Below are positions 56,791 through 64,000 of a stretch of 64,000 nt of DNA, one piece after another. The notes beneath the pieces are model-generated. The model was given only the letters and a program-made list of their open reading frames with translations. It did not search any database and was not told the DNA's origin. The stretch's first letter is position 1; every line of letters starts with the position of its first letter. A program made the translations under genes and the position numbers. Source of the DNA: CAVTND01 sp963735955 (GTDB taxonomy: Bacteria > Pseudomonadota > Gammaproteobacteria > Burkholderiales > Burkholderiaceae_F); contig CAVTND010000027.1 of NCBI GenBank assembly GCA_963735955.1, forward strand, positions 1-64,000, written 5' to 3'.

Positions 56791-58744
56791 TCAGTTGAGC
56801 CGGATATGCGCAGCCCAGTAGACCTCTTGTGACCCGGTGGGAACGCTGTAGCCACGAATGCGAACTTTCCAGGCGCCGGTCGTCACCGGGCCCGACACGC
56901 GCGCCCGTTCGAAAACGCTCACTGCCGAGGTGCTCGAGCTGCGGACGGTTCCGCCGGGGTCTACCAGGCTCAGATCGACATCGTTGTGCGTCTGAGTCGG
57001 CGTCTCCGGCCACCACAGTGCGGCGTCGAACGTATTGGGCGAACCGCCCGAAATCCCGATCGGAATGTCGATGGTGTCGCCATTCCTAACGGTGAGCTTG
57101 CCCCACCAGGCCCAACCATCGGTCGGCAGTCGGAGCGGGCCAGCACCGCTTGTATTGTTAAACGGGCTGGGCTGCTGTCCGGACAGAATGAGCTGCGCGT
57201 AGACCTGTCCCGGATCAATGCTGAAGCTGGTCCCGCGTAGCCAGTTCCTCAATAGCGCTGCCGCACCCGCTGCGTACGGGGTCGAACCACTGGTCCCCCC
57301 GAAAGATCGAAACGCGGTATCGGACCCGGCCGTCGTGCAGTTCTGCTGCCACGCGCAACCGTTGCTGGCGGTCTCGGTGTTGGTCGGCGCTTGAATGTCC
57401 GGCTTGTATCGATTGTCGGGTGCGGGGCCGCGGCTCTGGCTCGCGACCTGAGCGAGGGTCTGAACGTCGAAATTGCCGACGCCGATGACCTTTTGAGCCA
57501 CGGCAGGCTCGTTGACCGTGCTTGCACCAGGTCCGTTGTTTCCATTGGCGGCAATGATCACCGCGCCCGCATCGAATGCAGCGTCGGCGGCGGTCGAAAT
57601 GGTCGACGTGTCGCCACCGCCACTTGCCTGCATCTCCGCGACGATGACCCGGTCCAGTACAGCGACCGCCGTCTGGAAACCGCGGACAGCGGCCGTAACG
57701 CTGAGATTGCCGTTGCAAAGGCCGGCAGAATCGAACGAGGTCGGGAAGACCTTGAAACTGTCCAGCGTGATCCCGGTCACACCGCGAAAGGCGTCGCCGC
57801 TACGGTTATTGGCCACGATGATCGCCGCGCTCGATGTTCCGTGGTTCCAGCAGTCGTCGTTGGGATTGAGCGTGGTGCCCGTATTGCAGTCGGCGCCGCC
57901 GTTGTTGCAGTCGCGTCGAAAATCGATGTGCGATGGGCTGTTGAAATGTATGTGCGTAAAACGCACGCCACTGTCAAGGAGTCCTATCCATCCACCGGTC
58001 TGGCCCAGATTGAAATAGGGATCGCTGACGATCCGCGCGCGCCCGTCCTGTACGTCGTCGTTCGCGTTTGCATTCTGCGGAGGAATCGTGCCGGTGTCGT
58101 CGGGCTCGATGAACAGGACATCTGAACGCGCCGCCAGATCCTGCACTGCGCCGAGCGGCATCTCCACCGTGATTGCGTTGACCAGCCAGAATCGTTCCAG
58201 AACTCTCGCCTTGTAGCGGTCCTGCAAGGCCGGCGAAACCTCCTGTTGATATCGCTCGCGCTGGGCCTGCACGCCGCGAACCAGTTCTTCGCTCCGCTGG
58301 GCTGCTTTTCGATTGACGTCAAAGCTCCGCCCTTGTTGCGTTTCCGGTTCCGGGAAGCGCGGTATCACGACGTTTTCGCGGAAGTTGATGACGATGATTT
58401 CGCGCTTGTCCGGACCGCGGTCGGCAAGCAGTTGCTGCAGCCGGGGATGGATCTTTACGCGCGCCTGCTCCTTGGGAGGAGCTGCCTTGTCTTTCTCGAA
58501 TGCGACCTGGGTAGTCGCGTTGGCTGGAAGCGGCTGCGCGACGTATTTGAGGGTCTTGCCGTCAGACAGTTGGGCCGCGTGAATGATATTGCTTGGATCT
58601 GGGGCTCTCCCTCAAGGCCGGTGAGCCCTCCCCTGGCTTTTCAAGTGTCGCGCATCCGTTGAGCAAGAGAAGGCCAACTATTGAAGCAGCGAAAATTCCT
58701 GCGCAGATGCGTACCTGACGCGTTCGAATGCATGAGTTCCCCAT
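56791..58744 (-). CDS. subtilisin-family (S8) serine protease with lipoprotein signal, one frameshift
   Basis: About 650 aa. The start MGNSCIRTRQVRICAGIFAA then SIVGLLLLNGC (58744) gives a lipobox LLNGC. One base near 58608 shifts the frame from EGSPALRESP to DPSNIIHAAQLSDGKTLKYV. A propeptide runs to RKAAQRSEELVRG and EMPLGAVQDLAARSDVLFIE. The peptidase domain has Asp in WIGLLDSGVRFTHIHF, His in DDCWNHGTSSAAIIV, Asn in VIIAANGNNGPGAS and Ser in GGTSGSTPYAAGAAALL. The last 120 residues (WWGKLTVRNGDTIDIPIG, WKVRIRGYSVPTGSQEVYWA) resemble a P-domain-like C-terminal sandwich. It should be an envelope-anchored protease. Confidence 0.88.
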
Positions 58745-59119
58745 CAGTACCTCCGGCCGATCGGTTTCCTTTCTGACGAGAGATTGCATCCAAGCCGATT
58801 CGGTTTCCAGTGAATATTCACGAGTTATGCCGGGACTACCTTTTTGCGCGATAGGGCGGCAACCTGTCGTTTCCGCTCGCACCTACCGAGGCAAGCTGTG
58901 GGCCGTTGCGTCGACTGCCGAATCGAAAGCTGATCTGGCGACGACAGCAAGGACGCGGAACTCAATTGAAGATGTGTGGGTTCCTTGCGGGTCGGACGGC
59001 AAGACCTCGACATGCGATCATCGAACCAGTCCAATCGTTTCGCCATCTGAGGCCGCACGCCTGGCCCGCGACGCCCCATGACGTCGAGGCCCTGGTCGGA
59101 TTTGAAGAAGGAATTTCGA
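58745..59119. other. divergent intergenic region, protease and chaC
   Basis: About 375 bases with no supported gene. It should hold divergent promoters, and an A/T-richer patch lies near 58790-58850. I see no clear operator or hairpin. Confidence 0.4.
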
Positions 59120-59887
59120 ATGACGTCGTTTCCCGCGGCCAATCCTCAACGGCCGCAGAACCTGAGACTGACTCCCGAATTGGTGTCACTCATCGCCCGC
59201 AAGGTTGAAGACGGCGGACCCGCCCCCGGCGTCGTCGTCCATAACGATGAGGACTACGAGGCTTCTCTGCAGGCACTCCTTGCTGCCGGAGCGTGGCGGG
59301 GGCAGGACGTTTGGGTATTCGCCTATGGCTCCCTGCTTTGGAACCCCGCCTTCGAGGTGACGGAACAGGTAGCGGCGGTCTTGCCCGGCTGGCACCGTGC
59401 ATTCTGCATACAGCTCACACGATTTCGTGGAACCCCTGAACAGCCGGGCTTGATGATGTCGCTGACCCCGGGAGGAAGCTGCCGTGGCGCACTGCTTCGC
59501 ATTCCAGGCGCCTCGGTCGAAAGCGACCTTCGCAAACTGTGGCGGCGGGAAATGACGGTCAAGCCGCCGAACACTCCGCCGCGCTGGGTCACGGCAAAGG
59601 CGGGCGGGGTCGATGTGCGCGCGATCGTCTTCGCCGCCAATCGCAAGGGTGCAAATTTTGTCGGGGGCTTGACGAACGAGCAGATCGCCGACGTCTTGTG
59701 CAAGGCAGCTGGGCATTGGGGATCAGGTGCCGAGTACCTGATGCAGACGGTCGATCAGCTGGAACGTCTCGGTATCCGAGATGCCAATCTCTGGCGCTTG
59801 CAGCGGCTCGTCGCGCAACAGCTCCACGCCTTGCGAGACACGACACGAAGGGAAATTCCGTCGACCACTGTCAGTCTGGTCGACTGA
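59120..59887 (+). CDS. gamma-glutamylcyclotransferase, ChaC family
   Basis: A 255-aa protein. I chose ATG 59120 (MTSFPAANPQRPQNLRL) because GAAGGA precedes it; an ATG 14 codons earlier has no such site. The core starts VWVFAYGSLLWNPAF, the family YGSL substrate loop. AFCIQLTRFRGTPEQPGLMM and GGSCRGALLRIPG follow, and the acidic catalytic residue is probably the Glu in LWRREM. ChaC enzymes cleave glutathione to 5-oxoproline and Cys-Gly. No chaA is next to it. Confidence 0.92.
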   Translation: MTSFPAANPQRPQNLRLTPELVSLIARKVEDGGPAPGVVVHNDEDYEASLQALLAAGAWRGQDVWVFAYGSLLWNPAFEVTEQVAAVLPGWHRAFCIQLTRFRGTPEQPGLMMSLTPGGSCRGALLRIPGASVESDLRKLWRREMTVKPPNTPPRWVTAKAGGVDVRAIVFAANRKGANFVGGLTNEQIADVLCKAAGHWGSGAEYLMQTVDQLERLGIRDANLWRLQRLVAQQLHALRDTTRREIPSTTVSLVD

Positions 59888-60191
59888 TCGAATCGACCGC
59901 AAGAAACAGGCGGGACGCGGGCCAATTGCCGCCTTGACGGTCCGACATCAGAATCGCCTCAAACCGGACGCCGAGGGCAGGTCCGCATTGATGCTGTAAG
60001 TTCCGACAGCGCAAACGCAGTATCTCTAGTGACATCAATGCGCTGGAGTTAATGTGACTGTCCAACTTATCCTGCAGACGCCAAGCTATCCTGCGTCAAG
60101 ACCGACGGCCAAATCGACTCGGTGCTGAGCCCCCGAACCCGGAAAATCAAGCCTGGAATGCTCGGCGGCGCATGCCGCTAGGGAGGCGCGA
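59888..60191. other. intergenic region
   Basis: About 304 bases between chaC and the membrane protein, without a gene I can support and without an obvious terminator. Confidence 0.4.
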
Positions 60192-60953
60192 GTGAACTCA
60201 ATCGAAATCGGTCTGGTCGTGCTGATATGCACATTCGGCGGCGCGCTCTTCGGCATGTTCCTTCGAACCGTCCTCCCAGAGCATCACCTGAACGACGCAT
60301 CAAAAGACCTGGTGAAACTGGTGATGGGCCTGATCGCCACGCTCGCGGCTCTGGTACTTGGATTGCTTGTCGCCTCGTCGAAGAACTCGTTTGATACGGT
60401 GAACGAGGGGTTCAGGGAGTCTGCCGCCAAGATCATTCTTCTGGATCGTGCGCTGGCGCAGTACGGACCAGAGACCAAGGAAGTTCGCGATCTGCTTAAG
60501 GCAGGATTTACGACTCGAGTTGAACAGTTCTTTACAAAGCGGCAGTCCGGGAACTCGACGTTGAATTCCACCCAGGCGACCGCCACGATGGAGGGCTTTC
60601 AGCAGAGGCTTCGCGCACTTTCTCCCCAGAACGACACACAGCGCTCGCTGCAGTCGCGCGCCTTGGAATTGAGTGACGCAGTGACGCAGGCGCGCTGGCT
60701 CGGAATCTCCAACGAGGAGAACACCATTCCGACGCCGTTCATGGTGGTGCTTGTGTTTTGGCTTGCGGTCATGTTTACCAGCTTCGGCCTCTTTGCCCCC
60801 CGCAACGCAATCGCAATCGCTGTGCTGTTCTTGGGCGCGGTATCGCTTTCTGCCGCGATCTTCCTGATCGAGGAACTGAATAACCCACTTGAAGGATTCA
60901 TTGCGATCTCAAGGGCTCCGATGGACCGGGCGCTCGGCTTTCTCGGACGCTAG
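60192..60953 (+). CDS. DUF4239-like membrane protein
   Basis: A 253-aa protein from GTG 60192. Two N-terminal TM segments (IGLVVLICTFGGALFGMFL, LVMGLIATLAALVLGLLVAS), a soluble helical middle (about 70-170) and two C-terminal TM segments (FMVVLVFWLAVMFTSFGLF, AIAVLFLGAVSLSAAIFLIE). The pattern of a bestrophin-like DUF4239 protein fits in length and layout, with EELNNPLEGFIAIS near the end as in that family. Function is unknown. No partner gene adjoins it. Confidence 0.78.
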   Translation: MNSIEIGLVVLICTFGGALFGMFLRTVLPEHHLNDASKDLVKLVMGLIATLAALVLGLLVASSKNSFDTVNEGFRESAAKIILLDRALAQYGPETKEVRDLLKAGFTTRVEQFFTKRQSGNSTLNSTQATATMEGFQQRLRALSPQNDTQRSLQSRALELSDAVTQARWLGISNEENTIPTPFMVVLVFWLAVMFTSFGLFAPRNAIAIAVLFLGAVSLSAAIFLIEELNNPLEGFIAISRAPMDRALGFLGR

Positions 60954-61306
60954 TGGCGATCGCTGTGCGTGGCTGAATTTTCCTTTCCCAGCGAACTGGG
61001 CTTCGCTCGGTCGCGATCTGTCGATGGACCGCTGTCCGCTCTCGGGAGACACGTCGGCTTCCGGCGGACGTCCGTAGTCATGCTTGCATGCAGGGCGCGC
61101 GGGTGACAAACGAATGTGCGGCGAATAGATTCAGCATCCAGTCAGGACAACGCTTCCGCGCCACCTTGTGCGGCTTGCTTTTCCGGGTCGATGCCCCCAC
61201 CTCCCTTACCTCGCGGTCAACGTTACCTGCGTGGTGGTGCAGGCCTCATTGCGCAGGCTTTCGATCGCGCGCAGCCTTACTGCCGGGGCGACAACCCAGT
61301 TCTGCG
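60954..61306. other. intergenic region before the rhomboid gene
   Basis: About 350 bases with no supported gene. Open frames here lack hydrophobicity, motifs or a ribosome site. I see no repeat or hairpin of note. Confidence 0.4.
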
Positions 61307-62032
61307 ATGCACTTCGACATTCCCGATCCCCGCTACACCGGCTCCGCGCATTCACATGCCTTGCTAGCACTGGCAGTGCGGCTTTCGATCGGTTTTGTGC
61401 TGCTGCTCTGGCTCATTCATCTGATGAACTGGGGGCTGGGCCTGGATCCCTGGCCATTGGGCTTGCGACCGCGGGAGTGGAGCGGTCTGGTCGGCGTCGT
61501 TACCGCGCCGCTGGTACACAGCGACTTCGCACACCTCTTCGCCAATTCAGTGCCGCTGGCGGCCGTGGGCGCCGCGATGCTCTTTCTATATCCGCACTCG
61601 GCATTGCGAGTGTTGCCAGCCGTGTACCTGGGCCCTGGGCTTCTCGTTTGGCTGTTCGGACGTGGCTCCGTGCACCTTGGCGCTAGCGGACTCGTCTACG
61701 GGCTGGTCAGTTATGTATTCGTGGCCGGACTTCTGCGCCGCGACCGCCGGGCAATCGCCGTTTCGCTGCTGGTGGCGCTCGTGTACGGACCGCTAGTCTG
61801 GGGCGTGCTGCCGATCCAGCCAGGCGTTTCCTGGGAAACTCATCTCTCGGCGGCAGTCATCGGCGTAACGTTTGCACTTGCACTGCGCAAGCTCGACATT
61901 CCACCGCGCAAGCGCTACGTATGGGAAGACGCCCAAGACGCACAAGATGACGGCACGGAGTGGGTATTTGACGACGGCGGCGACGCCTTACCGCGTGATC
62001 AAGCCGCCGGCGTGCGTCCGAATGAGCGCTGA
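61307..62032 (+). CDS. rhomboid-family intramembrane serine protease
   Basis: A 241-aa membrane protein starting MHFDIPDPRYTGSAHSHALL. About six hydrophobic segments. FAHLFANSVPLAAVGAAMLF carries the rhomboid H-x-x-x-N region, VHLGASGLVYGLVSYVFVAG the catalytic Ser in GASG, and WETHLSAAVIGVTFALALRK the His. The C-terminus is an acidic cytoplasmic tail. Rhomboids cut TM helices of partners; the special subclass rhombosortase processes GlyGly-CTERM tails, two of which are encoded near 23.7 and 25.6 kb. Whether this protein is that enzyme is unproven. Confidence 0.88.
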   Translation: MHFDIPDPRYTGSAHSHALLALAVRLSIGFVLLLWLIHLMNWGLGLDPWPLGLRPREWSGLVGVVTAPLVHSDFAHLFANSVPLAAVGAAMLFLYPHSALRVLPAVYLGPGLLVWLFGRGSVHLGASGLVYGLVSYVFVAGLLRRDRRAIAVSLLVALVYGPLVWGVLPIQPGVSWETHLSAAVIGVTFALALRKLDIPPRKRYVWEDAQDAQDDGTEWVFDDGGDALPRDQAAGVRPNER

Positions 62033-62067
62033 CTGCGCTTCTCACCTTTGACACGAATCGGGGTTGA

Positions 62068-63323
62068 CTACTTCTCGCTCGCCGAAAGACTTCGATTCAG
62101 CGGCGCGTTGAGCCAGGCGTCGCGATCCAACCAGTCGACCAGCGGAGCGAGCCCGAACGCGTCGTTCTTCAGCAAGGAATTGGATGGATCGAGCGCGAAC
62201 CTCTCGAAGGCGGGACGCAAGGCAAGGACGCCAGGGTCACAGGTCAACAACCATTCGGTGCCGCCTTGCCGACCGCGGCGCACCGATGCAAAGGAGCGCG
62301 CATAACCCAGCTCTTCAAGTCCGCCCAGTAACCGGTCGATTTCGATTGGATCCGAACGCAGGCGCCGCGCCAGGGCAAGGCCGGCGACACCCTTTTCCTG
62401 TGCGCGATGCGCCTCGAGCAGCATTTTCAGCAGTGCTACCGCGGTGACGAAGGGGTCGCCGGCCCGAACCTCGTCCGAAAATCGGGTCGCTCGCAGACCA
62501 GACAGCGTCGCGGCAATCGCAGCACCGAACAGCAGCACGTACCACGACAGGAACATCCAGATCAGGAAGATAGGCAGCGCCGCAAAGGCGCCGTAGATCG
62601 AACTGACTGAACCGCGCGAAACAAACAGGCCAAACCCGACTTTCAGGAACTCCGCGACGATCGCGGCGATGAATCCGCCAATCAAGGCATCGCGCCAGGC
62701 CACCGCTCGATTGGGCACAAACACGTAGAGCGCCGAATACGCAAAGCCGCTGATCAAGACCGGCGCGTAATCGAGCAGGTTGAGCAGCAGCCCCGGCATT
62801 TCCTTGATGGCCTCGCTCGATAGCGACCACAGGTAGGAGCTCGCCGTCAGGCTGGCTCCGACCAGGATCGGCCCCAGCGTGATGATCGCCCAGTAGATCA
62901 GCACACGCTGCATCAAGGGCCGCTGTTCCCGGATGCGCCAGATGTCATTCAGAGCGCGATCGAAAGTCATGATCATCGACAGCGCGGTGAAGCCAAGAAA
63001 GATCAGGCCGAAGGCCGTCAGGCGCGTGGCCTTCAGCGAAACTCGTTGACGTAGCGCAGGACCGTGTCGGAGATCTGTCCCGGCAACGACTTCAGTACAT
63101 AGGCTTCGAGCGCACCGCGAAATTCCGAGAACAGCGGGAAGGCGGCGAACAGTGCCAGCGCAACCGCAACCAGCGGCACGATCGACAGCAGGGTGGTGAA
63201 GGTGAGGCTGCCTGCCACCTGCGGCAGCCTGACTTCGGTCCCGCGTCGATAGGCGAACAGCGTGACTTCGCGGGCCGTGCGCAGGAGCCAATGGCGATCG
63301 AGCAGTTGGGTCGGCGTGGACAT
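62068..63323 (-). CDS. YihY/BrkB-family membrane protein, one frameshift
   Basis: About 418 aa. The first frame starts MSTPTQLLDRHWLLRTAREV and covers the first TM block (PQVAGSLTFTTLLSIVPLVA). Near 63038 one base shifts to SLKATRLTAFGLIFLGFTAL and ALNDIWRIREQRPLMQRVLI. Later cues are WRDALIGGFIAAIVAEFLKV and SSIYGAFAALPIFLIWMFLS. A cytoplasmic winged-helix-like tail follows (about 290-418). The family was once called RNase BN; that is no longer held, and the role of YihY is unknown. Confidence 0.9.
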
Positions 63324-63428
63324 GAAGGAAGGAGGACGTGTGACGGGCGACGCTGCGCAGTGCGGATGACGGGGTGCCTATGATAGCTGCCGGGCACCTC
63401 CGCATCGCCGCTCCCGCCCAGTCTCACC

Positions 63429-64000
63429 TTGGACATTCTGGTTCTTTATTACTCGCGCAATGGAGCCACCCGGCGCATGGCCGACGCCATTGCGCGCGGC
63501 ATCGACAGCGTCGATGGTGCACAGGCACGCTTGCGCACCGTGCCGCCGGTTGCGCCGATGACGGAGCGATGCGCGCCGCTGGTTCCGACCGACAGGCGCT
63601 CCCTATGCGGAGCTGCAGCGATCTCGAGGAATGCGCCGGACTCGCGCTCGGTTCGCCGACCCGCTTCGGCACGATCGCGGCACCGCTGAAGCACTTTCTC
63701 GATTCGACTTCCGGTCTGTGGCTCAGCTGGCACGCTGGCCGGCAAGCCCGCCGCTGTTTTCACTTCGACCAGCACCTTGCACGGCGGTCAGGAATCCACG
63801 CTGCTGTCGATGATGTTGCCGTTGCTTCATCACGGCATGCTGATCGTCGGCTTGCCCTACACCGAGCCGGAACTGACCAGCACCACCAGTGGCGGTACGC
63901 CCTACGGCGCCAGCCATGTCGCCCGCTCGGTGGCCCCGAGTGGCGTTGACCGCCGAGGAACAACGGCTGGCGCACGTCCTCGGCGCGCGGCTGGCTCAGG
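63429..64000 (+). CDS. wrbA: WrbA-like NAD(P)H:quinone oxidoreductase, frameshifted and cut by the window edge
   Basis: Start TTG 63429, DILVLYYSRNGATRRMADAI, the flavodoxin FMN-binding loop SRNGATRRMA. After shifts near 63600 and 63735 the sequence continues ECAGLALGSPTRFGTIAAPL and KHFLDSTSGLWLSW, then AAVFTSTSTLHGGQESTLLS, HHGMLIVGLPYTEPELTSTT and GGTPYGASHVARSV. These are WrbA landmarks. WrbA is a tetrameric flavodoxin-like quinone reductase. The last part lies beyond base 64000. Confidence 0.9.

Noticed and set aside
1..64000. tRNA, rRNA or CRISPR arrays
   Set aside because: I saw no clover-leaf-like T-loop contexts, no rRNA-like conserved blocks and no regularly spaced direct repeats; a dedicated RNA search was not possible.

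Overview
The window (about 62-65% GC by eye) looks like chromosome of a gammaproteobacterium of the Xanthomonadales/Lysobacterales. Two gene orders support this: rpfE-recJ-prfB-lysS, which are neighbours in the Xanthomonas rpf region, and the leuC-leuD-leuB-asd-fimV-truA-trpF-trpB-trpA-accD-folC-SPOR-cvpA-purF-metZ run, which is typical of that order. A classical iscRSUA-hscBA-fdx-iscX operon with IscR-type operator sites agrees. A non-Xanthomonas relative (for example Rhodanobacteraceae-like) is possible, but this is inference from gene content only.

Layout. 1-4.3 kb is an eroded accessory edge: a frameshifted serine-hydrolase end, a truncated CurA-type oxidoreductase, a muconolactone-isomerase-like gene, an IS1182-family element with visible inverted repeats, and a small frameshifted tyrosine recombinase. 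4.3-17.9 kb holds a secreted hypothetical protein, lolCD, rpfE, recJ, a Tat-type amidohydrolase, a CHRD lipoprotein, a DUF1269-like membrane protein, prfB with its programmed +1 frameshift, an SDR, lysS, a NUDIX protein and a UbiC-like protein. 17.9-23.6 kb is the isc operon. 23.7-26.4 kb carries two secreted haem/ASH-domain proteins that both end in a GlyGly-CTERM-like sorting tail.

26.6-44.4 kb is one long minus-strand biosynthetic cluster with many 1-4 nt stop/start overlaps. It covers leucine, aspartate semialdehyde, tryptophan, fatty acid (accD), folate, purine and methionine synthesis, with FimV and TruA. An entericidin-like lipoprotein lies between leuC and leuD. A SAM-II riboswitch with a terminator sits directly before metZ. 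44.5-63.3 kb is mixed: dioxygenase, M48 protease, MFS, aroC, a fused MFS-acyltransferase, CBS protein, prolyl aminopeptidase, metY, hydrolase, LysE, Hsp70-like, subtilisin-like lipoprotein, ChaC, DUF4239-like, rhomboid and YihY. A WrbA-like gene runs off the right edge.

A major caution: more than twenty genes, including essential ones (accD, asd, purF, truA, trpA/B), are split by single-base shifts, often several per gene. Because essential genes are hit and the shifts often sit at homopolymers or are compensated nearby, I read most of them as sequence/assembly errors rather than pseudogenes. The exception is prfB, where the shift is the conserved autoregulatory signal. I saw no rRNA, tRNA or CRISPR array.
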